From Desulfosarcina ovata subsp. ovata (GTDB lineage: Bacteria; Desulfobacterota; Desulfobacteria; Desulfobacterales; Desulfosarcinaceae): a stretch of 64,000 bases of DNA. The position numbers and the translations under genes were made by a program. The stretch covers positions 930,001-994,000 of the forward strand of contig NZ_AP021879.1 in NCBI RefSeq assembly GCF_009689005.1, given 5' to 3'. A model generated the notes under the pieces. It was not told where the DNA came from. It saw nothing but the letters and a program-made list of their open reading frames with translations, and searched no databases. This document shows positions 35,360-43,543 of this stretch, one piece after another (the stretch's first letter is position 1; each line of letters begins with the position of its first letter).

Positions 35360-36775
35360 CTACCTTCGATTGGGCCAGACAAGCGCAACAGTCATCGCCA
35401 GAAAGATACCCAGAACAACGGACAATACAAGAATCATCTCCGCTTTGGGAGGCAGCAAACTCGTTTTTATCTTTTCCGGGGATCCAAATGGTTTAAAAAA
35501 ATCACCATAGAGTTGCCGGCAGGCTTCACGGGCAGAGGTCAGCAACGAAGTATACTCTTTGATCAAAAAGACATATTCTGTCTTGGCCTTATTGATAAAC
35601 TCATCTTGATGCGTCATTTTAAAATTTATCTGAGCCCTGTCAAGATCAGTTTGCAACGCCGCTTTTTGACTCACCAAGTTGCGGCGTTCTTTAAACATTG
35701 TTTGAAGGAACTCAGACAATGACGCCTGGTTGGCCAGTTCAATAAGTTGATTAAAGGAGTTATCCGTCAATTGCAGGTTTTCGGTGCGCCCGTTAGTTTG
35801 AATATTCTCAGGAGAGACACCACGTAATTCTTTGATATCAATAAGGATACGATCATATTCGCCGATATTCCGATCCAACTCCGCGATCTTCAAATGTGTT
35901 TCGATCAAAAAGCTTTCTGAAGATGCGTCATGAGTGGAAAACAATTCAGAAAAAATCGGGCGAAAATAAATTTCATCATACTGTCCTAACCTGCTCGACA
36001 GATCCGCTCCATTTAATCCGGCCTCACTGGTAATCGCCTTTAGCCTCTGGTCTTTATTTAAAATATCAACACCACGCGCAAGGCGTTGTAACGTTTTGCG
36101 CGCAGAAAGGATATCAGCAGTCGTCTTCAAAGGATTTTTCATTTCATCTGATACAACCGTCACGTTATCCAGGTCTGTATCTACAAACACCCGGTATTTC
36201 TCGGTAAAAACCTTACTCCAGGATATAGGCAGGGCATTAGCCAAAACAATTCCCTGATCAGCTGTCAGCCCCAAGGCAGTATGATCAATTGTAATTCTGA
36301 GACCCATTTGTGATGTGCTTTGCAATTTTTGCTTATATTCATCGTTTATCCTGTCTATTTCGGTTGCTGATAATTTTTTATTGGCCAGCTTTCCTTGATA
36401 CTTTTTATGCAAACCGGCACTAATCGGAGAACCGAATTCGACACTTATCGACTTACGGAGTTTATCATCAACTGTGAGTCCGAGTGTTTCTGCTGCCCTG
36501 GTAACTACCTCTGGAAGCAACAGGTCCTGCGGGGAAAATTCAGAACCATTTGGATAGGTTGATTTTTCGATTCCCTTAAGTTGAACAAAATAAACGATTG
36601 GAGTGGATGTCCGAATGGCAGAAGCAAAGAGAAAACTCACTGCCAACAGCAAAAAAATAATCGGTATAATCACCAGCAAACCGCGACGATGCCAAAGTTT
36701 ACTGATGATATCGGTAATTGAGATCTCATCCTCATTTAGATCTTCGTATAAAGTTGCTTGCTGCGACTCTTTCAT
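35360..36775 (-). CDS. wzz: Chain-length determinant protein (Wzz family)
   Basis: From the ATG at 36775 (AAAAGGAG upstream), 471 residues. A membrane span at about 33-55 follows an ISITDIISKLWHRRG segment typical of Wzz; then comes a large periplasmic coiled-coil domain and a second span near the C-terminus (AEMILVLSVVLGIFLAMTVALVW). It sets the modal length of the polymer together with Wzy. It is longer than enterobacterial WzzB (about 330 aa), closer to the FepE/Wzz2 type. First gene of the polysaccharide transcript; its leader contains an rfbD fragment. Confidence 0.9.
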   Translation of the reverse strand: MKESQQATLYEDLNEDEISITDIISKLWHRRGLLVIIPIIFLLLAVSFLFASAIRTSTPIVYFVQLKGIEKSTYPNGSEFSPQDLLLPEVVTRAAETLGLTVDDKLRKSISVEFGSPISAGLHKKYQGKLANKKLSATEIDRINDEYKQKLQSTSQMGLRITIDHTALGLTADQGIVLANALPISWSKVFTEKYRVFVDTDLDNVTVVSDEMKNPLKTTADILSARKTLQRLARGVDILNKDQRLKAITSEAGLNGADLSSRLGQYDEIYFRPIFSELFSTHDASSESFLIETHLKIAELDRNIGEYDRILIDIKELRGVSPENIQTNGRTENLQLTDNSFNQLIELANQASLSEFLQTMFKERRNLVSQKAALQTDLDRAQINFKMTHQDEFINKAKTEYVFLIKEYTSLLTSAREACRQLYGDFFKPFGSPEKIKTSLLPPKAEMILVLSVVLGIFLAMTVALVWPNRR

Positions 36776-36818
36776 TTCGAGCAGTCTCCTTTTCTCATTT
36801 ATTTTTCGATTCTTCAAA

Positions 36819-36981
36819 GTGCGTCGGGTTGGTAGGGGTGCAGGCGGTGCCATCGAAAATATAATCCGTAGAAATGTGAATCAGGCGGCTGCCGGTATTT
36901 TTTGCCGCCACAGCCAGGTTTTCCGGACCGGTGGCGTTGACTGCGAAAGCAAGTTCGGGCTCCTCCTCCGCCTTATCCACA
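36819..36981 (-). pseudogene. rfbD internal fragment
   Basis: About 163 bp match codons ~63-115 of the two rfbD copies (37665-38528 and 45851-46717): DKAEEEPELAFAVNATGPEN and STDYIFDGTACTP. It has neither start nor catalytic end. It directly abuts the promoter of the antitoxin gene at 37060 on one side and the leader of wzz on the other, a recombination scar. Confidence 0.9.
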
Positions 36982-37005
36982 TCTGTCTTTGCCCTAAAAT
37001 AACTC

Positions 37006-37034
37006 TTTACTGCTTTGCATATGATGTATATACT
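37006..37034 (+). promoter_or_regulatory. Promoter of the AbrB-PemK operon, copy A
   Basis: TTTACT and TATACT are separated by exactly 17 bp. The same promoter with the same spacing occurs before copy B (46880-46908), although flanking bases differ, which supports function. A ribosome-binding site AGGAGG follows at about 37050. Confidence 0.65.
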
Positions 37035-37059
37035 TCGAATACTCATAGGAGGTGATTAA

Positions 37060-37308
37060 ATGCTTGCAAAAATTCAGAAATGGGGCAATAGCCAAGGCCT
37101 TCGCATTGCTAAGAATCTACTTGCAGATGCAAAATTGGGCGTTGGTGACGAGGTGGATATCCGTGTCAAAGACGGTATTATGATCGTCACACCGACCCAA
37201 AAGATTCGTGGTAAGCACAGGCTTGAAGATCTTGTCGCACGTATTCCTGAAAATTACCAGCCCGGTGAAGCCAACTGGGGTGAGCCGATGGGTAAGGAGG
37301 CCTGGTAA
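37060..37308 (+). CDS. MazE/PemI-type antitoxin, copy A
   Basis: The 82-residue AbrB-fold antitoxin has QKWGNSQGLRIAKNLLADAK, the MazE signature, then VDIRVKDGIMIVTP and a C-terminal acidic tail (NYQPGEANWGEPMGKEAW) that would wrap the toxin. The stop codon and the toxin start are adjacent (TAAATG). It differs from copy B by a single visible residue (Ile versus Leu in the RIAKN segment). Confidence 0.92.
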   Translation: MLAKIQKWGNSQGLRIAKNLLADAKLGVGDEVDIRVKDGIMIVTPTQKIRGKHRLEDLVARIPENYQPGEANWGEPMGKEAW

Positions 37309-37767
37309 ATGACTGCTTATGTCCCGAAACAAGGGGACATCATCGCGATCTCATTTGATCCCCAATCCGGTCATGAGCAGATGGGTCGTCGTCCGGCATT
37401 GGTTGTCAGCAAAGACCTGTTTAATCGAAGCACTGGTTTGGCCATAGTCTGCCCGGTTACGAATACGGATCGTGGTTTCCCCTTTCATGTCGCTATTCCG
37501 CGAAACAGCAAGCTGACAGGTTTTATTATGGTTGAGCAGGTGAAATCTGTTGATTTCCGCGCTCGTCGAGCTAAACGAATCGAGCATGGCAATGTTGTAG
37601 CCTGCAATGAAGGGAAGTACGTGAACAGGGATGCTTTCATTCGTTTCGTTAAAATCCAATCCTATCAACGGTTAATGGAAGATAACATTTTCTTCAAAGC
37701 TGTTCGCCAATGCATCGGTTTGGCTTCAAATTCATGCCATGATTGTATGCAATCAAGGACACTATAA
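37309..37767 (+). CDS. PemK/MazF-type endoribonuclease toxin, copy A, C-terminus replaced
   Basis: Residues 1-95 match copy B: GDIIAISFDPQSGHEQMGRRPALVVS (substrate loop and basic patch), PVTNTDRGFPFHV and EQVKSVDFRARRAKRIEHGN. After HGN the native ~16-residue end (DELLSEVLSILDACIY in copy B) is lost. The frame runs into a dispersed repeat and then antisense into rfbD, adding about 58 foreign residues. The missing final helix packs on the MazF dimer, so activity is doubtful. Confidence 0.82.
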   Translation: MTAYVPKQGDIIAISFDPQSGHEQMGRRPALVVSKDLFNRSTGLAIVCPVTNTDRGFPFHVAIPRNSKLTGFIMVEQVKSVDFRARRAKRIEHGNVVACNEGKYVNRDAFIRFVKIQSYQRLMEDNIFFKAVRQCIGLASNSCHDCMQSRTL

Positions 37768-38528
37768 GACGGGCGTTTGGCAGGTGTTGGAAAGGCATCG
37801 CTTCTTATCGGCGAGATGGGAATTGTCTTGCTCAAAAGACCGAGATGGTATGCTTCTTCCTGAATGGCCACCGTAAAATCATACCAACTGGCCACACCCG
37901 CATCCGACCAATGATAAATACCGTTCAAGTTTGGTTTTTCTATAACGGCCCAGATTGCCGTGGCCAAGGTGGACGCCCATGTGGGACCACCGACCTGGTC
38001 GCAGACGACCTTGAGTTCCTCCCGCTCCTGCATCAATCGAATCATCGTCAGAACGAAATTATTGCCATACTGGCTGTAAAGCCACGAGGTCCGGATGATT
38101 ACATAATCATCGAGGGATGACTGAACATTGATTTCGCCTTGGCGCTTGGTGCGCCCATACACGCCAGGCGGATTACAAGGTGCGTCGGGTTGGTAAGGAG
38201 TGCAGGCGGTGCCATCGAACACATAATCCGTGGAAATGTGAATCAGGCGGCTGCCTGTATTTTTTGCCGCCACAGCCAGGTTTTCCGGACCGGTAGTGTT
38301 GACTGCGAAAGCAAGTTCGGGCTCCTCCTCCGCCTTATCCACAGCGGTATATGCAGACGCGTTGATGATCACATCCGGTTTTTCTTCGCCAAACACCGCT
38401 GCAACGTTTTCCAAATTCGTAATGTCGAATTCAGGCAAATCGAGTGATTTGACGTCAATATGATCCGGAGCGGTCCTGGAAAGCGTTTGGCCCAACTGCC
38501 CTTTTCCACCGATAATAAGAACGTTCAT
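37665..38528 (-). CDS. rfbD: dTDP-4-dehydrorhamnose reductase, copy A
   Basis: Final step of dTDP-L-rhamnose synthesis. The 287-residue SDR has LIIGGKGQLGQTLSR, STDYVFDGTACTPYQP, PPGVYGRTKRQGE (Y-x3-K) and the substrate segment RTSWLYSQYGNNFVLTM. It appears intact and differs from copy B at about 20 positions. Its 3' end overlaps the readthrough tail of the PemK copy A gene on the other strand. Confidence 0.92.
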   Translation of the reverse strand: MNVLIIGGKGQLGQTLSRTAPDHIDVKSLDLPEFDITNLENVAAVFGEEKPDVIINASAYTAVDKAEEEPELAFAVNTTGPENLAVAAKNTGSRLIHISTDYVFDGTACTPYQPDAPCNPPGVYGRTKRQGEINVQSSLDDYVIIRTSWLYSQYGNNFVLTMIRLMQEREELKVVCDQVGGPTWASTLATAIWAVIEKPNLNGIYHWSDAGVASWYDFTVAIQEEAYHLGLLSKTIPISPIRSDAFPTPAKRPSYSVLDCIQSWHEFEAKPMHWRTALKKMLSSINR

Positions 38529-38735
38529 GCTATTTTATTTCCCGCGTTTGATGAAAATCTGGTCGGCGTTTCGCCAATTGAAGCCCCTATCCCCCTTTGT
38601 GACTCACGGTTTCAGCGCCGCTGTAAACCAGGGTGGGGGTAAGCGCCTGGTTACCGGCCAAGGCCGTCCAACGTTTGAGGCCGATAAAAAAATCGGGTCT
38701 TGATCATCATTTCGGCCCACAGTAGATGTGTACCT

Positions 38736-38790
38736 CGCTCCCATGCTGCGTGGGAGCGTAATGTAGGTTCCCATGCAGAGCATGGGAACC
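38736..38790. repeat. Double-hairpin REP-like repeat
   Basis: CGCTCCCA/TGGGAGCG (38736-38758) and GGTTCCCATG/CATGGGAACC (38766-38790) are two adjacent perfect hairpins of the widespread GTTCCCA-type intergenic repeat. The surrounding gap (38529-38866) has no gene. Confidence 0.7.
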
Positions 38791-38866
38791 AGCGCGGTTT
38801 CTCCGACCGAAACGATGATCGAGGAAATTTTGTCTGGGTATAATATTTAAAGTGCTCCTCTTAAAA

Positions 38867-39091
38867 TTAAAAAACGACATCGACATTATATGATCGGATT
38901 TGGCTGTCATGGGAAATAATAGCACACTTCTCAACCAACGCTTGAGCGATCAGCAGTCTATCAAAAGGATCCTTATGAATGTCGGGAAGCTTTTCAACGT
39001 ACAAAGCATGTTCGAGTTAGACCGGTATTACGTTCATATAATTTGTCTCAAGTCGTTTTGGAATATACTCATGCGTATTGACTGTTAACAT
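38867..39091 (-). pseudogene. Phd-VapC remnant: antitoxin start fused to toxin end, with internal stop
   Basis: The frame opens MLTVNTHE, the first 8 residues of the Phd antitoxin also seen at 48861, and jumps in frame to EYIPKRLETNYMNVIPV, which matches the middle of the VapC at 48203-48601. It continues to PDIHKDPFDRLLIAQALVEK and ends QIRSYNVDVVF. A TAA replaces the CAA found in the intact copy after VIPV. A deletion thus removed most of phd and the first half of vapC. Confidence 0.88.
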
Positions 39092-39140
39092 ATATAATTC
39101 CCTTAAAATGATAAACGCCTACCATATATTTGGCATGCCA

Positions 39141-39163
39141 AACTAAGTTGTAGACTAAGTCAA
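39141..39163. promoter_or_regulatory. Phd-type operator/promoter, copy at the broken module
   Basis: AACTAAGTTGTAGACTAAGT begins 50 bp upstream of the antitoxin start. The equivalent element AACTAAGTCGTCGACTAAGT is at 48911-48933, also exactly 50 bp upstream of its phd start. On the minus strand it contains TTGACT, a -35 box, overlapping two ACTTAGT half-sites. Confidence 0.6.
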
Positions 39164-39293
39164 TTATAGTTGTTCGTTTTTAGAAAAATCGCACCATATT
39201 CATCTGGAACATCAGCAGATGAAATGTCCTTATTATTGCAAATTGTCAAAACCTTTTACAATTTGCAAAACACCTTGATTTGATGTTCGATAA

Positions 39294-40421
39294 TCAGAAA
39301 AATGGTAGCGTTACCCTGAATGTTTCTCCGGAATCCTCAAAAATGACATCCGTATTTAGCTTTTTTGCCTCTTGGCAAACCATTGGCAATCCCCGACCAA
39401 GTTTATCCATATACCCAAGATTTTCCATCAGTCGAACCAATAGCGGATTGCGAGCAAAACTGGTGCCGACGGAAAGCTTTTCAATACTCACCGTGTTGGG
39501 CAGGCGACCGGGACTGATAAATTCAATACGGTCATTGAACATAAAAATTCGTATCTGAGACCCAACCACGCTGTAATTTCGATGTACCGTGGCATTAACC
39601 AATAATTCTCGAAACACCTTATCCGGATAATGGGGACTCTCCACACGCTTGGCTCCCTGAATTGTCGAGGGGACAGGCCTGTTCGCTTTAATGGCTGCAA
39701 GTGCGTTGTCGACCTGACGCGGCAGACTGCCGCCAAAATCCTTTTTATCGAGGAGTTCGGCATCCAGATGGTTACCTGAAAAATGAGCGAAAGCGATTCC
39801 GGCCTGCGGTAATATTTTTTCAGGACTGATCCCAAAGACCAATATTCCGCCCAAGGTCGATTTCCCGTTGGGTCCCAAAACATCGCTGGCAGTCAATAAT
39901 CGTATTTTTTCATCGTCAGACTCAGTAGCGAAACTGATCTGATAATTGGAGAAATAATCGCTAATTGCAGAAAAATCCAAATGGGAAACACCTGTCCCAT
40001 CGAGTTCGATCCGATCATAATGGAACAGACCGGAAGCCTGAAAAAGTCGAATCAGTTCCTCTCTGGAAGCGATGCGCTTTGTCGATCCAACTCGAATATA
40101 ATATTGGTTTTTTGACGTGTAATAGGGCCTGTCGACACCTTTGGGAATAGAAATTCGCGCAATTTTAATTCCTTCTATTTTGCTATCCATCTCCTCGTAT
40201 GTCGGCTGCAGAGGCGGGATTACCGAGCTGCGACATATGTTCATAATATCTTCTTCATAAGAACGGGATATTCCTGTAATTTGAAGGTCGTCTTCTACGC
40301 CTATCCATATCTCTCCACCTTCGGCATTGGCGAAAGCAACAATCTCTTCTGCAAGATTTTTTGCGGATACTTTTTCGGATTTAAATTCAATGTATTGATT
40401 TTCTGATTGTGGTATTTCCAT
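39294..40421 (-). CDS. AlbA_2 (Schlafen-type) ATP-binding-like regulator
   Basis: The 375-residue protein has an N-terminal AlbA_2 domain (EYIEFKSEKVSAKNLAEEIVAFANAEGGEIWIGVEDD, in separate stretches, about 9-50) and a C-terminal HATPase_c_4-like region (ELLVNATVHRNYSVVGSQIRIFMF about 270; GTSFARNPLLVRLMENLGYMDKLGRG about 325). Such proteins are often annotated as transcriptional regulators or putative DNA-binding proteins; some are linked to defence. Function here is unknown. Pieces of this gene recur at about 42440-42471 and 44411-44516. Confidence 0.82.
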   Translation of the reverse strand: MEIPQSENQYIEFKSEKVSAKNLAEEIVAFANAEGGEIWIGVEDDLQITGISRSYEEDIMNICRSSVIPPLQPTYEEMDSKIEGIKIARISIPKGVDRPYYTSKNQYYIRVGSTKRIASREELIRLFQASGLFHYDRIELDGTGVSHLDFSAISDYFSNYQISFATESDDEKIRLLTASDVLGPNGKSTLGGILVFGISPEKILPQAGIAFAHFSGNHLDAELLDKKDFGGSLPRQVDNALAAIKANRPVPSTIQGAKRVESPHYPDKVFRELLVNATVHRNYSVVGSQIRIFMFNDRIEFISPGRLPNTVSIEKLSVGTSFARNPLLVRLMENLGYMDKLGRGLPMVCQEAKKLNTDVIFEDSGETFRVTLPFF

Positions 40422-40446
40422 GATGTTCAGGCATTTTTCAATGGCT

Positions 40447-40515
40447 TATAGTCTGTAATGAAGGGAAATGCGTGGAAGGAGATGCTTTCGTTCGTTTCGT
40501 TAAAATCCAATCCTG
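40447..40515. repeat. Dispersed 65-bp repeat, copy 1 of 3
   Basis: The core TAATGAAGGGAAATGCGTGG ... GATGCTTTC-TTCGTTTCGTTAAAATCCAATCCT also occurs at about 37600-37663 and 45786-45853. Each copy marks a junction where a gene is cut: here a hepT fragment, elsewhere pemK copy A and the end of rfbD. Confidence 0.75.
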
Positions 40516-40653
40516 TCGATAGTATTTCGCACTGCCAATCAGGATCTTATCGGCGACAAAGACGTTGGCAGGTCGCTGCCCGATCTCCTTCAACAATTCC
40601 AAATATTCTTCGAGTTGAATGAATTTACGGGATATTTTCTCGGTAGATACCAT
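40516..40653 (-). pseudogene. HepT/DUF86 N-terminal fragment
   Basis: MVSTEKISRKFIQLEEYLEL and LKEIGQRPANVFVADKILIG are the first ~45 residues of a DUF86 HEPN toxin. The rest, including the R-x4-H site, is replaced by the dispersed repeat. It follows the MntA gene at 40694-41134, so a third MntA-HepT pair was once complete here. Confidence 0.72.
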
Positions 40654-40693
40654 TGTATGAGTCCATTCAAAAATGCATTTATTTTCTTCTCTT

Positions 40694-41134
40694 TTAATAC
40701 ATTTGGATTTGTTCCATATAGGTCTTTTGGTAAGATCGAATCATCGGATAGAAATCAAAGTAGGCCATCCGAATTTTCGTTTCATATGCAATCCGCTGAT
40801 CTTCATCCTGGCAGTAGATCAGGATGCCTTCGGTGACGATTTCTCCGGCGATGGCAAGCGGCAACGCATTCATAATCCGGACATCGCTTTCGAGGGCGTT
40901 AACCAGCTTATCGTCTATCGCCAACGAAAGATCCAATTCCAGTTTTCGAGACGCTGAAAGAGAACGTTTCTGGGTATACACTCCGATATCAAGATCGCTG
41001 AAACGATGGTGCTGTCCCAAAGCAACACTTCCGTATAGATACGCAAAGAGCACCTTAAATTCTGAAAATATTTCCGGTGCCATTGCGATGATTTTGTTTT
41101 TGATATGTTCCGCTTTCACTCGGCTGCCGATCAC
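40694..41134 (-). CDS. MntA-type nucleotidyltransferase antitoxin
   Basis: The Pol-beta-fold motif YLYGSVALGQHHRFSDLDIGVY (about 31-52) gives G-S and D-x-D. The C-terminal half (LELDLSLAIDDKLVNALESDVRIMNALPLAI) is the MntA-type substrate region. Its start overlaps the hepT stop by 4 bp. Its own HepT partner downstream is only a fragment, so it may now serve the HepT upstream. Confidence 0.87.
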   Translation of the reverse strand: MIGSRVKAEHIKNKIIAMAPEIFSEFKVLFAYLYGSVALGQHHRFSDLDIGVYTQKRSLSASRKLELDLSLAIDDKLVNALESDVRIMNALPLAIAGEIVTEGILIYCQDEDQRIAYETKIRMAYFDFYPMIRSYQKTYMEQIQMY

Positions 41135-41550
41135 TTTGGATTTGTGTATGATTCGATTTCATCAATAAATTGATCAAAATCCTTTTTCCCTTTTTTAATG
41201 TTTTCGATCAGCTTCTGGTCATCGATGATCCAGTAACGGTGAATCAAGCTGTTTCTAAAATCGAAAAAAGGTTTTAGCTTTTGAAACAAATCTTCTGAAA
41301 TCAAAGCATGATCGTGTGCTTTGACAATCGTATCGATATATCCAGAAACTGGAATTCCTTTTTGCTTAGCAAGAATATGCTGAATAGTGTTGGAAATTGC
41401 TTCGGCAAGTTCAATCAGAATATATTTTGCCGCTTTTAAAGGAATCGAATCTGGATACAATTCATTCTTCTCTATTAATTCCTGCAACGCAGTGCTGTTA
41501 CGCCGGATCTCAGTCAGGTAACCGGTGATGCGGATCGGGTCGATCTTCAT
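41131..41550 (-). CDS. HepT-type HEPN toxin (DUF86)
   Basis: All-helical, 139 residues, with the catalytic DFRNSLIHRYW (R-x4-H then Y, about 97-107), the site that the MntA partner AMPylates. It sits between two MntA genes, each joined by a 4-bp ATGA overlap. HepT cleaves tRNA 3' ends in the characterised Shewanella system. Confidence 0.87.
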   Translation of the reverse strand: MKIDPIRITGYLTEIRRNSTALQELIEKNELYPDSIPLKAAKYILIELAEAISNTIQHILAKQKGIPVSGYIDTIVKAHDHALISEDLFQKLKPFFDFRNSLIHRYWIIDDQKLIENIKKGKKDFDQFIDEIESYTNPK

Positions 41551-41969
41551 GTCAGCAACTCCTTCATCAAGCTTTCACAGGCCCGAAACTTCCTGCCGTA
41601 GCGTTCCAGAAAATCCGCGTGAACCACTTTTTCCTTGTTGACCAGGATCATACCTTTTTCCAATACATTTCTCAAATACAGCAAGGCGAGTATGTCACCT
41701 TTTTCAATGATCCCGGAAATGTTTTGAATGTCGAATGATTCTGGAGCGATACCTATCTTTTTGTGCAGTTCGATTCTCAGATCGATACACAGTGATGCGT
41801 CATCAATCCCGCTTCTTGGATAAACGGCAACATCTACATCATGGCCGCTGCCTTCGATAGCAATAGATCCGTAAAGATAGGCGAAGGTCACCCGCTTATC
41901 TTTATCAAGCACTTGAACCAAGGCATCGATGACTTGTTGATGATTTAACGATATCGATGTGACGTCCAT
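41547..41969 (-). CDS. MntA-type nucleotidyltransferase antitoxin
   Basis: From the ATG at 41969 (MDVTSISLNHQQVIDALVQ), 140 residues. YLYGSIAIEGSGHDVDVAVYP supplies the G-S and D-x-D. Longer frames to 42038 read through a dispersed repeat and are unlikely. First gene of the MntA-HepT-MntA-HepT' row. Confidence 0.85.
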   Translation of the reverse strand: MDVTSISLNHQQVIDALVQVLDKDKRVTFAYLYGSIAIEGSGHDVDVAVYPRSGIDDASLCIDLRIELHKKIGIAPESFDIQNISGIIEKGDILALLYLRNVLEKGMILVNKEKVVHADFLERYGRKFRACESLMKELLT

Positions 41970-41989
41970 GTCATTTTTTCTTGTAAAAG

Positions 41990-42045
41990 AAAAGATAATC
42001 TCTCGGGGAGCCTCAGCGCCCACAGAGAGGAACAACAAATTGTGT
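41990..42045. repeat. GATAATCTCTCG...CAGAGAGG repeat, copy 1
   Basis: The pattern GATAATCTCTCG, a CGCAGAG-like core, CACAGAGAGG and AACAAC recurs at 46745-46791 and 47544-47589, with a decayed form around 45714-45765. All copies lie just outside TA genes or rfbD. The type is common in intergenic DNA of environmental Proteobacteria. Confidence 0.7.
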
Positions 42046-42048
42046 GGT

Positions 42049-42177
42049 TTTTCAGTCTCGACTTAGCCTCTTTCCATGGAATGAAACGGGCGTTACCGGA
42101 ATCGGTGATTCGCTTTTGAACCTCCTGCTGCCACATCAATTCAACGTCTGCATCCAGTTGTTCATCTCGGAATATTG
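42049..42177 (-). pseudogene. RelB/addiction-module antitoxin fragment
   Basis: The minus frame reads RDEQLDADVELMWQQEVQKR, then ITDSGNARFIPWKEAKSRL. The W-x2-E-x2-x-R-I pattern and the IPW-x-EA-x-x-RL end are those of the small addiction-module proteins annotated as RelB-like. The N-terminal third is missing, joined directly to a truncated hepT. Confidence 0.62.
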
Positions 42178-42435
42178 CGGTTTCAACAGGCTATCTTTGC
42201 CAAGCATATCGAAAGCGTCTCTGGATTCCTGCGGCACCCCCAATTTACACACCCGGACAAGATGCATGGCAGCGTCAATCGATGCTTCACAGGCCCGTTG
42301 CAAATTGAGAATAATGGAATCCTGCCGAGTATAGTTGCTATCCAGCTCCTGCTCATGTCCACAGTATTCCTCCTCGATTCGAGACAGGCACCGCTCAATG
42401 ATGGCAATTTTATTCAGTAAAACATCACTGGTCAT
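42178..42435 (-). pseudogene. HepT fragment, duplicate of the gene at 43544
   Basis: The first ~83 residues (MTSDVLLNKIAIIERCLSRI ... ESRDAFDMLG) are over 90% identical to the HepT at 43544-43960. The catalytic R-x4-H half is lost and replaced by the RelB-like fragment. It is followed on the 5' side by a scrap of the AlbA_2 gene and the palindromic repeat copy 2. Confidence 0.85.
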
Positions 42436-42471
42436 ACACAACTCACCGTGTTGGGCAGGCGACCTGGACTT

Positions 42472-42630
42472 AGGCGATTTCTGTCAAAGAATATACCCGC
42501 CTGCTTGTCTTTTCATCCGTCTTCTGCGTTGGGCTTTTCCACACATAGCCCCACTATGCGTAAAAAAGCCCGCCTTGAATACGAATGAAAATCCTGCGCA
42601 TCCGGGTATATTCTTTTCCGCCAATCGTCT
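42472..42630. repeat. 160-bp palindromic dispersed repeat (MITE-like), copy 2
   Basis: This copy is over 93% identical to the one at 5471-5630, with the same AGGCGATT start and palindromic centre; the right end is AATCGTCT. It lies 30 bp upstream of the hepT fragment start and 14 bp downstream of the GNAT toxin stop. Confidence 0.85.
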
Positions 42631-42644
42631 AATGACATTGATTA

Positions 42645-43145
42645 TTATAGGGACTTCAATGGCAAAAACAGTCTTCGGCTGCTGTTGCTTAACCGCATGA
42701 ATCCGAATTTTTGATAAAAGCGGACGACATCATCATCGATAGCATCGGCAACCAGGGCATAAATTGCAATTTGATCACTGACGGACAACGTTCGCTTGAT
42801 TGCGTCGGCGAGCAGCATGGCGCCGATTCCATGGCCTTGGAAGGGTTCGCTGACCGCCAGCCTGCCGATCAATGCTGCGGGAGCCGAATAGTTCGGCAAC
42901 TTTCGGGCAAGTTTTTCGGGTAGGTACTGCAACTCAAGGGATAAGGAACTTAGCGTGTAATACCCCACGACTTTTATTGGTTCATCCGGCAGCGTCGCTA
43001 CAAATACGCGACTGATGCGACGTTTGACATCCTGATTTGCCTGCCTTTTGAAGTACCTATCCAGCGACTCGACATTGCAGCAAAAGCCAGACCTGTCATG
43101 GACGGTGTTGAGCGGTTCAACAACGAGGTTTGGTAAACCCGTCAC
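42645..43145 (-). CDS. GNAT acetyltransferase toxin (TacT/AtaT type)
   Basis: The 166-residue protein has the acetyl-CoA loop LAVSEPFQGHGIGAMLL (about 95-111, Q/R-x-x-G-x-G/A), the start NVESLDRYFKRQANQD typical of TA GNATs, and FYQKFGFMRL near the C-terminus. These toxins acetylate charged tRNA and block translation. The start overlaps the DUF1778 antitoxin by 4 bp. Confidence 0.9.
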   Translation of the reverse strand: MTGLPNLVVEPLNTVHDRSGFCCNVESLDRYFKRQANQDVKRRISRVFVATLPDEPIKVVGYYTLSSLSLELQYLPEKLARKLPNYSAPAALIGRLAVSEPFQGHGIGAMLLADAIKRTLSVSDQIAIYALVADAIDDDVVRFYQKFGFMRLSNSSRRLFLPLKSL

Positions 43146-43429
43146 TTGCTGACAACGCGTTTGTCATGTTCTTCCAACGCTATTGACAACCTGCTGTTAA
43201 AATGGATCGGAGCGTCCAGGGCATCCAAAAATGCTTTGGAATTTTTTGCGTTTAATATCATTTTTTCATGGGACCGGACGGTTTTCCCTGCACGTTCCAA
43301 TGCGCTGGACAGTATGAAATGGCTGATTGTCACCCCCTCGAGACCCGCTGCACGTTCAATGAGGTGTTTTGCATTGCTTTTCAGACGAAGGTTGATACGT
43401 TCTTTTTTATCGGATGCTATCGTGTCCAT
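43142..43429 (-). CDS. DUF1778 ribbon-helix-helix antitoxin
   Basis: The 95-residue protein has RINLRLKSNAKHLIERAAGLEGVTISHFI, the DUF1778 RHH domain, in its first half, and a C-terminal toxin-binding helix. Antitoxin precedes toxin, as usual for TacA-TacT and AtaR-AtaT. It likely represses its own promoter. Confidence 0.9.
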   Translation of the reverse strand: MDTIASDKKERINLRLKSNAKHLIERAAGLEGVTISHFILSSALERAGKTVRSHEKMILNAKNSKAFLDALDAPIHFNSRLSIALEEHDKRVVSK

Positions 43430-43543
43430 ATTCAGGTCTTTCAGCGGACTTGGTGTAGTTCACATTCTTCATATCGTACGTCTAAACGGTGCCTATGTCA
43501 AACATACATGAGCAGTCTGGAAGCACAATTTCCACAATGGCTG

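Noticed and set aside
36819-37050. A short chimeric 83-codon gene resembling rfbD
   Set aside because: Begins in the antitoxin promoter region read backwards and carries only an internal rfbD piece; best seen as a recombination fragment.
38736-38790. CRISPR array
   Set aside because: Only two hairpins of different sequence, without regular spacers; no cas genes. No CRISPR-like array was seen elsewhere in the window.
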